Positions 13,626-19,906 of a DNA stretch of 19,906 nucleotides are shown here, one piece after another (within the stretch, counting starts at the first letter, position 1; each line of letters starts with the position of its first letter). The stretch is from an uncultured Eubacteriales bacterium. GTDB lineage: Bacteria; Bacillota_A; Clostridia; Oscillospirales; Oscillospiraceae. Under the pieces are notes generated by a model. The model saw only the letters and a program-made list of their open reading frames with translations, ran no database searches and had not been told where the DNA came from. The stretch spans positions 1-19,906 of the forward strand of contig CATJRT010000461.1 in NCBI GenBank assembly GCA_949742895.1, given 5' to 3'. Made by a program: the position numbers and the translations under genes.

Positions 13626-15899
13626 TTATTTTCTTCCCAAAATGCGGCCCAGCAGGCCGGAATGGCGCGGGCCGTCCTGCTTCCTATGGGGCACGGACAC
13701 TGGAACCTGTTTCGCGGAGGAGGGCTGCTTTGCCGGGACCGTCTTGGCTGCAGGCCGCTTCTCCGCCGCTGAAGCAGACTTCGAGACGGGCCGTTTCTCC
13801 TCCGCCGGGAGCGGAGCCAGTGCCCATGCGCCGCCGTACGCTTGTTCACAGAAATATTCCTGCGAGTTGAACAGCTTCCCCTGCGCCCGAGCATACGCAC
13901 CATCCGGCTGCTGAATACGGCCCTTGGCGGTGTCACGGAGCTGGTCGCTAAACATCTGCTCCAAGTGGGTACGCAGCTCGCTGTTGCAGACAGGGGCGGC
14001 CACCTCCACCCGCCTGGTGGTGTTGCGGGTCATAAAGTCCGCCGAAGAGATATACACTCGCCGCCGCTCGCCCTCACCGAAAATATAAATTCTGGCGTGC
14101 TCCAGATAGCGGCCTACAATGCTGTGGACGGTGATGTTGTCCGTCAGTCCGGGTATGCCGCCGGTGAGACAGCAGATGCCCCGCACCAGCAGGTCAACCC
14201 TCACCCCAGCCTGAGACGCCTCGATCAGCTTGTCGATAATGGCCTTGTCGGTGAGACCGTTGAGCTTGAAGCCCAGATAGGAGGGCCGGTCGGCCTTGGC
14301 CAGCTCGATTTCCCGCTGGATAAGGTCCAAAACCTTGGTGCGCAAGCAGGCGGGGGCCACCATCAGGTGGCGGCTGTCCTCCACCACCTCGCCCATGGAC
14401 AGGGCGTTAAACACCTTGGCCGCCTCCGCGCCGATGGCAGAGGACGCGGTCATGAGGGCATAATCGGTATACAGCCGCACAGTGTCCTCGTTATAGTTTC
14501 CCGTACCCACCTGGGTAATATACTCCACCTGCTCGTCGTGCATCCGGGTAATAAGCAGCAGCTTGGAATGGACCTTCAACCCGTCCAGACCGTAGATGAC
14601 CCGGCAGCCGGCCCGCTCCAGCACCCGTGACCAGCCGATATTATTTTCCTCGTCGAACCGTGCCCGCAGCTCTACCAGAGCCACAACCTCTTTGCCGTTC
14701 TCAGCCGCGTCCACCAGGGCTTCCACAATTTTGCTGTTGTGGGCCACCCGGTAGAGTGTCATCTTGATGGACACCACCTCGGGGTCCTGACCTGCCTCCT
14801 GCAACAGCCGCAGCAGGGGCCGGACGCTCTCGTAGGGGTAGCTGAGCATCAGGTCGCGTTTGCGTATCTGCTCCGTCATAGGGACCAGCGGGTCCACATT
14901 GGGGGAGTTCTGGGGCACCCGGCGGGGATAGAACAGCTCCGTTTTTTCCCGGAGCAAATCCCGCAGCGCGCCAAAAAAGGACAAGTCCAAGGGCATAGCG
15001 CTGGCAAACAGGTGCTTTTTGGACAGCCCCAGGCAAACGCACAGGCCGTCCCGGACGGCGTCGGTGAGCTTCCCCTGATACTCCAGCTTCACCGGCTGGA
15101 GCCGCCTGCGGCGGCGCACCAGCTTTTCCATGCTTTTGCGGTACTCCTCCGCTGGCATTTCGTCCAGCTCCGGCGACGCGTCATCCAGGTGGATGTCCGC
15201 ATTGCGCACCAGACGGATGAGTACCGAGCCCTCCACCTTATAATGGGCAAACAGCCTGGGCAGGAAGCTGGCGATCAACTCCTCCACCAGCACAAAGCGC
15301 TGATCCTCCCCAGGCAGGGCCACCAACCGGTGCAGGACGCCTCCCTCGCAGGGGACGATGCCCATGCGGTCTCCGCCACTCTTTGTCCGGAGCATAGCCA
15401 CCGCGTAAATTTCTTTGTTACGCAGAAAGGGAAAGGGCTGCTTGCGCCCTACAATCTGGGGGGACAGCAGGGGCAGAACGTTGGAGGTAAAATATTTTTC
15501 CAGGAAAGACTGCGCCTTGTCCGGCAGGCTGTCGAACCGGCAGATCTCCACGCCGTGGCCCGCCAGCTCTTGCATCAGCCCCTTGCCAATCCGGTCCCGC
15601 TCGGCCAGAAGGATCCGGGTCTGTTCCAACACGGCGGCGGTCTGCTCAGGGCTGGTCATGCCGGTTTTGTTGTCGGTGACGCCCATCGCCGCCGTGTCCA
15701 GCAGCATCCCCACCCGGACCATATAAAATTCGTCCAGGTTGCTCTGGAAGATGGAGGCAAAATTCAGCCGCTCGCACAAGGGATTGGCGGGATCCTCCGC
15801 CTCCTCCAGCACCCGTTTATTGAATTGCAGCCAGGAAAGCTCCCGGTTGACATAGCATGAGCGTTCGTTCTCCGGGGAAGCCGCGCTTTGGTCTTTCAT
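13626..15899 (-). CDS. ppk1: Polyphosphate kinase 1 (RNA degradosome-associated type PPK1)
   Basis: A 757-residue enzyme that reversibly builds long-chain inorganic polyphosphate from ATP. The N-terminal motif YVNRELSWLQFNKRVLEEA, the SNLDEFYMVRVG segment, and the two phospholipase-D-like catalytic regions are present. The first has H444 in GLDGLKVHSKL, the histidine that is phosphorylated in PPK1, and the second has H601 in VGRYLEHARIYIF. RARFDEENNIGW is also family-typical. Residues from about 699 form a low-complexity, Lys/Ala/Pro/Ser-rich basic tail ending LLGRILGRK, beyond the usual catalytic core. AGGAGGG lies about 11 bases before the ATG. It is monocistronic from a consensus promoter with a hairpin leader. 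No clear terminator is seen before the palindromic element. Confidence 0.96.
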   Translation of the reverse strand: MKDQSAASPENERSCYVNRELSWLQFNKRVLEEAEDPANPLCERLNFASIFQSNLDEFYMVRVGMLLDTAAMGVTDNKTGMTSPEQTAAVLEQTRILLAERDRIGKGLMQELAGHGVEICRFDSLPDKAQSFLEKYFTSNVLPLLSPQIVGRKQPFPFLRNKEIYAVAMLRTKSGGDRMGIVPCEGGVLHRLVALPGEDQRFVLVEELIASFLPRLFAHYKVEGSVLIRLVRNADIHLDDASPELDEMPAEEYRKSMEKLVRRRRRLQPVKLEYQGKLTDAVRDGLCVCLGLSKKHLFASAMPLDLSFFGALRDLLREKTELFYPRRVPQNSPNVDPLVPMTEQIRKRDLMLSYPYESVRPLLRLLQEAGQDPEVVSIKMTLYRVAHNSKIVEALVDAAENGKEVVALVELRARFDEENNIGWSRVLERAGCRVIYGLDGLKVHSKLLLITRMHDEQVEYITQVGTGNYNEDTVRLYTDYALMTASSAIGAEAAKVFNALSMGEVVEDSRHLMVAPACLRTKVLDLIQREIELAKADRPSYLGFKLNGLTDKAIIDKLIEASQAGVRVDLLVRGICCLTGGIPGLTDNITVHSIVGRYLEHARIYIFGEGERRRVYISSADFMTRNTTRRVEVAAPVCNSELRTHLEQMFSDQLRDTAKGRIQQPDGAYARAQGKLFNSQEYFCEQAYGGAWALAPLPAEEKRPVSKSASAAEKRPAAKTVPAKQPSSAKQVPVSVPHRKQDGPRHSGLLGRILGRK

Positions 15900-15953
15900 G
15901 TTGAATCACGCCCTCCTGATCATATTTTTACACAGCAATGCGGGCCATCGGCA

Positions 15954-15997
15954 GCCTTTGGCCGGGGAGCTGCGCCTCCCGGCCGTCAATCAAAGGC
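15954..15997 (-). promoter_or_regulatory. Stable stem-loop in the ppk1 5' leader
   Basis: GCCTTTG (15997-15991) pairs with CAAAGGC (15960-15954). An inner GC-rich stem, GGCCGGGAG with CTCCCCGGCC, continues the hairpin. It sits at the very 5' end of the roughly 100-base leader, about 55 bases before the start codon. It lacks a T-run, so it is more likely a stability or regulatory structure than a terminator. Confidence 0.5.
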
Positions 15998-16007
15998 CTC
16001 TATTGAT

Positions 16008-16036
16008 ATTGTAATGCAAAGATTCAAACGTGTCAA
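16008..16036 (-). promoter_or_regulatory. Consensus sigma-A promoter of ppk1
   Basis: On the minus strand, a perfect -35 TTGACA (16036-16031), a 17-bp spacer and -10 TACAAT (16013-16008) place the start near 16001. That gives a leader of about 100 bases. Confidence 0.82.
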
Positions 16037-16114
16037 TCTTCTCCTTGGGCCATACCCGCGTCCAAAATGCCGCAAACACCGCCTGACCCTTGGCGGAAAT
16101 TTCTTCTTCCGGAA

Positions 16115-16284
16115 TTGATTTTTACCTGGACACCCTGTAAAATATAAACAGCTTTGAACTGAAGGAAAGCGATCACAATGTCCAGCAGATGATTAGATGC
16201 GCCCGGTACACTGGACGCATCCTGCGCTGGGGCTGAAGGTTTTCTCGAATATACATTGCGGCATTCGCCGGAACGTGCTATGAT
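16115..16284 (+). promoter_or_regulatory. Promoter region of the FUSC-like/sfsA operon
   Basis: The nearer candidate has -35 TTGCGG (16256-16261), a 17-bp spacer and -10 TATGAT (16279-16284). A second has TTGATT (16115-16120), a 17-bp spacer and TAAAAT (16138-16143). Between them lies an inverted repeat GATGCG/CGCATC (16196-16221). Nothing coding is seen in 16037-16322. Confidence 0.55.
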
Positions 16285-16322
16285 AACATATTATGGATAA
16301 AACATGGGCGGGAGGAAACACG

Positions 16323-16961
16323 ATGGATCAACAGACCACAGGGAAGCATTTTCACATTGGAATGCGCATTGTCAAAACGGTGATTGCCGTGTTCGTGTGC
16401 GGCCTGATCGCCAGCTTCCGGGGGGAGTCCGCCTTTTATTCCATGATTGCCGCCGTGGTGTGCGTGCAGAACTCTGCGGGCAAGACGGTGGAATCATCGG
16501 TGAACCGGATGCTGGGCACCCTGATCGGCGGCGTGGTGGGTGTAGCGGTAGTATACCTGCTGGACGTGGTGGGGCTTTTGTATATCGAGCTGGCCCGGTA
16601 CGCGGTTCTGGCGTTGATGCTCATCCCCATCATCGAATTCTGCCTGCTGGTAAAGCGGCCTGGCTGCGCCGCCATGGCCTGCATCGTGTTCCTGTGCGTT
16701 ACGGTGAACCACAGCATGGGGGACACTCCGGTCATCTACTCCATCCAGCGTCTGTTCGAAACGTTGGTGGGTGTCGCGGTGGCCTGTGTGGTGGACGTGC
16801 TGCTGCCCTACCGCTCCGCCCCCGAGGGCTGTGCTCCGGAGGTCGCCGCTGAGACAGAGGAGGTACCTGAGCCGGTCCAGACGGTACAGGACGTGCCGCC
16901 GGAGGCGGAACCTCCAGCGGAGGACGGGGCGTGGGAGGAGGTGCAAGAGCATGACCTATGA
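16323..16961 (+). CDS. FUSC/aromatic acid exporter-like membrane protein
   Basis: A 212-residue membrane protein resembling the N-terminal membrane domain of the aromatic acid exporter/FUSC superfamily. Key segments are MRIVKTVIAVFVCGLIA, then SAFYSMIAAVVCVQNSAGKTVESSVNRMLGTLIGGVVGV, which is the conserved FUSC signature, and IQRLFETLVGVAVACVVDVLL. Five or six hydrophobic helices end at about residue 160. The rest is a soluble acidic, Pro/Glu-rich tail of about 50 residues. Full-size relatives carry a larger C-terminal cytoplasmic domain, so this is a short form. The start at 16323 follows GGGAGG by 7 bases; an ATG at 16293 is nearly at the predicted transcription start. It overlaps sfsA by 11 bases. 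The substrate is unknown. Confidence 0.85.
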   Translation: MDQQTTGKHFHIGMRIVKTVIAVFVCGLIASFRGESAFYSMIAAVVCVQNSAGKTVESSVNRMLGTLIGGVVGVAVVYLLDVVGLLYIELARYAVLALMLIPIIEFCLLVKRPGCAAMACIVFLCVTVNHSMGDTPVIYSIQRLFETLVGVAVACVVDVLLPYRSAPEGCAPEVAAETEEVPEPVQTVQDVPPEAEPPAEDGAWEEVQEHDL

Positions 16962-17703
16962 ATCGGTACGACCCGCCCGCTTCCTGGTCCGGCCCAACCG
17001 CTTTATTGCAGTGGTAGAGTTGGACGGGCAGGAGGAGACCGTCCATGTGAAGAACACTGGGCGGTGCCGGGAACTGCTCTTGCCCAGCTGCAAGGTATGG
17101 CTGGCAGAGAGCGGCAGCCTTGCGCGCAAGACGAGATACGATCTGGTGGCGGTGGAGAAGGCCCGTCCTGGCCTGCCGCCCCTGTTCATCAATATGGACG
17201 CCCAGGCGCCCAACAAGGTGTTTGCCGAATGGATGCAGGCGGGTAAGGGGACGGAGCTTGGCCTGCCCCGCCCCAGTCTGCTCCGTCCGGAAACCACATG
17301 GGGGAATTCTCGATTTGATTTTTACTGGGAGTTGTCAGAGTTCAGGAAGGAAAATGAAACATCCGCCGCAGATCCGTTCCCGGTACGGAAGGGGTTCATC
17401 GAGGTCAAAGGCTGTACCTTGGAAGAGGACGGCCACGCCCGGTTCCCCGACGCGCCCACCGTGCGGGGCGTGAAGCACCTGCGGGAGCTGATCGCCTGCC
17501 GTCAGGCCGGGTACGAGGCGGCGGTGTGTTTTGTGATCCAGATGACGGGGATGCGCTGCTTTTCCCCCAACGACCGCACTCACCCGGAGTTTGGACAGGC
17601 CCTGCGGGACGCGGCGGCGGCAGGGGTGCGGGTGCTGGCGGTGGAGTGCGCCGCCGGGCCGGACAGTCTGGTGATGACCGGCCCGGTGCCGGTGGTCCTC
17701 TAA
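16951..17703 (+). CDS. sfsA: DNA/RNA nuclease SfsA (sugar fermentation stimulation protein family)
   Basis: A 250-residue protein of the SfsA family. Family landmarks are the N-terminal ARFLVRPNRFIAVVELDGQ (an OB-like strand pattern), VHVKNTGRCRELLLPSCKVWL, the NSRFDFYWEL strand, and FIEVKGCTLEEDGHARFPDAPTVRGVKHLREL. The last carries the E-V-K pattern of a PD-(D/E)xK nuclease core, with RFDF supplying the preceding Asp. It was named from an E. coli overexpression phenotype; its nuclease fold is established, its cellular role is not. AGGAGGTG lies about 8 bases before the ATG, inside the upstream gene, so the two are coupled. A weak hairpin (17712-17728) with only TTT follows the stop, so read-through into polA is possible. 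Confidence 0.94.
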   Translation: MTYESVRPARFLVRPNRFIAVVELDGQEETVHVKNTGRCRELLLPSCKVWLAESGSLARKTRYDLVAVEKARPGLPPLFINMDAQAPNKVFAEWMQAGKGTELGLPRPSLLRPETTWGNSRFDFYWELSEFRKENETSAADPFPVRKGFIEVKGCTLEEDGHARFPDAPTVRGVKHLRELIACRQAGYEAAVCFVIQMTGMRCFSPNDRTHPEFGQALRDAAAAGVRVLAVECAAGPDSLVMTGPVPVVL

Positions 17704-17711
17704 AATCTTTT

Positions 17712-17731
17712 CGGCGCAGTGTGCGCCGTTT
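17712..17731 (+). terminator. Weak hairpin between sfsA and polA, possible partial terminator
   Basis: CGGCGCA and TGCGCCG form a 7-bp stem with a 3-base loop, followed only by TTTC. It is too weak in T content to be called a full terminator. No convincing separate polA promoter is seen, so polA may share the upstream transcript. Confidence 0.4.
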
Positions 17732-17751
17732 CAAAATGTGAGGGATCTGTT

Positions 17752-19906
17752 ATGAAGCTCATGGTCATCGACGGAAATTCCATTGTCAACCGGGCCTTTT
17801 ACGGAGTCAGCCAAACCCTGACTACCCGGGAGGGCCTGCCCACCAACGCCATCTTCGGTTTTATGAACATCCTGCTCAAGCTGCTGGACGAGGAAAAGCC
17901 GGAGGGGCTGGCGGTGGCCTTCGATATGCGCGCCCCCACCTTCCGCCACAAGGCGTTCGCGGAGTACAAGGCCCAGCGCAAGGGGATGCCCGAGGAACTG
18001 GCGGCGCAGATGCAGCCGCTGAAAGAGGTGCTGGACGCCATGAACATCCGGCGGTACGAGCTGGAGGGCTGGGAGGCGGACGACCTGCTGGGAACCATGT
18101 CAAGGGTGAACGCCGCCCAGGGGGGCGAGACCATCATCGTCACCGGCGACAAGGACTCCCTCCAGCTCATTGGTGAATACACCACGGTGAAGCTGGTCAC
18201 CACCCGCATGGGCCAGACTACCACCCGGAATGTCGGCCCCGATGAGTTCCGCACAGAATACGGCTTTGATCCCGTCCACCTGATTGACCTGAAGGCCCTC
18301 ATGGGGGATACGTCGGACAACTATCCCGGCGTCAAGGGAGTAGGGGAAAAGACCGCCATGGCCCTGATCCAGCTCTACCACACCATCGAGCACCTTTACG
18401 ACCATATGCCGGACATCTGCTCCGCCCCCGGCACCCCCGCCAAGCCAGGTTTGGTGAAAAAGCTGGCCGAGGGAGCGGAGAGCGCCCGGATGTGCAAGGA
18501 GCTGGCCGCCATCCGCTGCGACGCGCCCATGGGCTTCGACCCGGCGGACACGGCCCGGAGGCCCTTCGACGAACCGGCCCTCTACCGGAAGCTGATGGAG
18601 CTGGAATTTAACAAGCTCATTGACCGGCTGGACCTCCATCCCGTCCCAGCCGGGGCAGACCCCCAGGGAGCGGAGACAGTGGAGGTCCAGGTGACTGTAG
18701 TGGATGTGCGCACCGTCCAGGACTTCGAGCAGGCCCGGTCCCAGTGGGAGGCGGCGGACCACGTCGCCGTCCTGCCCCTGCCGGAGCTGGCCGGGGTGGC
18801 AGTGAGCCTGGAGGAGGACGACGAGAAGCGGGCGTACCTCTACGACATCTGCGCGGACCGCTATCAGGGGGACTACCATGCCCTGCTGGCGGCGCTGTTC
18901 TCAGATAAGGTGAAAAAGGTGGCCCACGGGGTCAAGGAGCTGTGCCGCACCCTGCTGGACGAGGGCGTGGAGCCAGAAGGTTTTATATTCGATACCGAGC
19001 TTGCCGCATATCTGCTGGACCCCACCGCAGGCAGCTATGAGGTTCGCAGGCTGGCGGCGTCCTACTTCAAGAAGGAGATCGAGCTGAACGCCAGCTCTAA
19101 GGAGGAGCAGCTTTCCCTCCTGTCCGACGAGCAGCAGTCCCAGACCTCCTGGTATGAAGATACCGCCTGGATCGAAGCGTTTTACGGTCTGTTCCAGCCC
19201 AAGCTGGAGGAATTCGGCCTCCTGCCTGTGCTCACCGATATCGAGCTGCCCCTGTGCCCGGTGCTGGCCCGGATGGAGAAGGCCGGGGTACTGGTGGACG
19301 CCCGGGCGCTTATCGACTTCGGCAAACAGCTCCAGACGGGCATCGACACGCTGATGGCGGAGATACACCGGCTGGCGGGGGAGGAGTTCAATATCCTGTC
19401 CCCCAAGCAGCTTGGCCATATCCTCTTCGACAAGCTGGGCCTGCCGCCTGTCAAGAAAACCAAAACGGGCTACTCTACCAACGCCGAGGTGCTGGAAAAA
19501 CTGCGGCCCCAGCATGAGATCGTGGGGGCGGTGCTGGATTACCGCCAGCTCACCAAGCTCAACTCTACCTACGTGGAAGGGCTGGGCAAGGTCGTCGCCG
19601 TCGACGGGCGCATCCATACCAGCTTCCAGAACACCGTCACCGCCACCGGGCGGCTCAGCTCCACCGAGCCAAATTTGCAGAATATCCCCGTACGCACCCC
19701 CCTGGGGGCGGAAATGCGGAAAATGTTCGTAGCTCCGGCGGGGAAGGTGCTGGTGGACGCGGACTACTCCCAGATTGAGCTGCGGTTGCTGGCCCATATG
19801 TCCGGGGACAGCGCCATGATCGGCGGCTTCAACAGCGGCGTGGACATCCACACCGTCACCGCCTCCCAGGTGTTCGGGCTTCCCCAGGACGCGGTGCCTC
19901 CGGAGC
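17752..19906 (+). CDS. polA: DNA polymerase I, 3' end outside the window
   Basis: The first 718 codons of family A DNA polymerase I, in one uninterrupted frame to the window edge. The 5' nuclease domain (about residues 1-290) has MVIDGNSIVNRAF, EADDLLGT, VTGDKDSLQL and GDTSDNYPGVKGVGEKTA, with its metal-binding acidic residues intact. The middle domain (about 300-480) has the exonuclease fold but lacks the acidic DxE and Asp residues of an active proofreading site (VLPLPELAG, VAHGVKEL), so proofreading is probably absent, as in several Firmicutes enzymes. The polymerase domain shows ATGRLSSTEPNLQNIP and motif A, VDADYSQIELR (Asp at about 669). GAGGG lies about 8 bases before the ATG. Confidence 0.97.
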   Translation, partial: MKLMVIDGNSIVNRAFYGVSQTLTTREGLPTNAIFGFMNILLKLLDEEKPEGLAVAFDMRAPTFRHKAFAEYKAQRKGMPEELAAQMQPLKEVLDAMNIRRYELEGWEADDLLGTMSRVNAAQGGETIIVTGDKDSLQLIGEYTTVKLVTTRMGQTTTRNVGPDEFRTEYGFDPVHLIDLKALMGDTSDNYPGVKGVGEKTAMALIQLYHTIEHLYDHMPDICSAPGTPAKPGLVKKLAEGAESARMCKELAAIRCDAPMGFDPADTARRPFDEPALYRKLMELEFNKLIDRLDLHPVPAGADPQGAETVEVQVTVVDVRTVQDFEQARSQWEAADHVAVLPLPELAGVAVSLEEDDEKRAYLYDICADRYQGDYHALLAALFSDKVKKVAHGVKELCRTLLDEGVEPEGFIFDTELAAYLLDPTAGSYEVRRLAASYFKKEIELNASSKEEQLSLLSDEQQSQTSWYEDTAWIEAFYGLFQPKLEEFGLLPVLTDIELPLCPVLARMEKAGVLVDARALIDFGKQLQTGIDTLMAEIHRLAGEEFNILSPKQLGHILFDKLGLPPVKKTKTGYSTNAEVLEKLRPQHEIVGAVLDYRQLTKLNSTYVEGLGKVVAVDGRIHTSFQNTVTATGRLSSTEPNLQNIPVRTPLGAEMRKMFVAPAGKVLVDADYSQIELRLLAHMSGDSAMIGGFNSGVDIHTVTASQVFGLPQDAVPPE

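Noticed and set aside
16178..16192. Four-codon frame with a Shine-Dalgarno-like GAAGGAAAG before the FUSC-like gene
   Set aside because: Too short to support as a leader peptide.
1..19906. tRNA, rRNA, CRISPR array, transposase, phage or toxin-antitoxin genes
   Set aside because: Looked for on both strands and none were recognised.

Overview
The window is a GC-rich chromosomal segment from an anaerobic, endospore-forming Gram-positive bacterium, most like a member of the Oscillospiraceae (Clostridia). The evidence is a complete spoIIIAA-AH operon, a biotin-type sodium-pump decarboxylase subunit, an NhaC antiporter, Shine-Dalgarno starts (AGGAGG type), canonical 17-bp-spaced promoters, and a PolA whose proofreading motifs are degenerate. 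The genus is inferred, not proven.

Layout, left to right. (1) 1-753: 3' end of a sodium-pumping decarboxylase beta subunit, closed by a strong terminator. (2) 808-1428: an A/T-richer patch with two tandem promoters and a small antibiotic-monooxygenase-like protein. (3) 1429-4629: a tight plus-strand operon of a GNAT acetyltransferase, a MurL-type epimerase and a MurD2-type ligase. By homology the last two form the alternative route that puts D-glutamate into peptidoglycan precursors by adding L-Glu first and epimerising it afterwards. A bidirectional terminator separates this operon from the minus-strand block. (4) 4680-6726: an NhaC-family antiporter with an unusual N-terminal signal-like segment and two CxxC pairs. 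It is preceded by a ~245-nt structured leader that ends in an intrinsic terminator and is driven by a consensus promoter overlapped by a palindrome. (5) 6743-7213: an Asp23/Gls24 protein with its own promoter and terminator. (6) 7309-12117: the eight-gene spoIIIA operon, read leftward from a recognisable sigma-E-like promoter. (7) 12280-13405: phosphofructokinase. (8) 13433-13604: a 172-bp imperfect palindrome with inverted-repeat ends. (9) 13626-16036: polyphosphate kinase with a consensus promoter and a hairpin leader. (10) 16256-17703: a small FUSC/aromatic-acid-exporter-like membrane protein overlapping sfsA. (11) 17752 to the end: polA, cut by the window edge.

The block from 4680 to 16036 is all on the minus strand; genes on both flanks are on the plus strand. 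The content is mostly housekeeping: envelope precursor synthesis, sporulation, central carbon and polyphosphate metabolism, and DNA repair. The parts that ordinary annotation explains least are the nhaC leader RNA and its operator, the cysteine-bearing N-terminus of NhaC, the 172-bp palindromic element, and the GNAT-MurL-MurD2 cluster. I saw no tRNA, rRNA, CRISPR array, transposase or phage gene.
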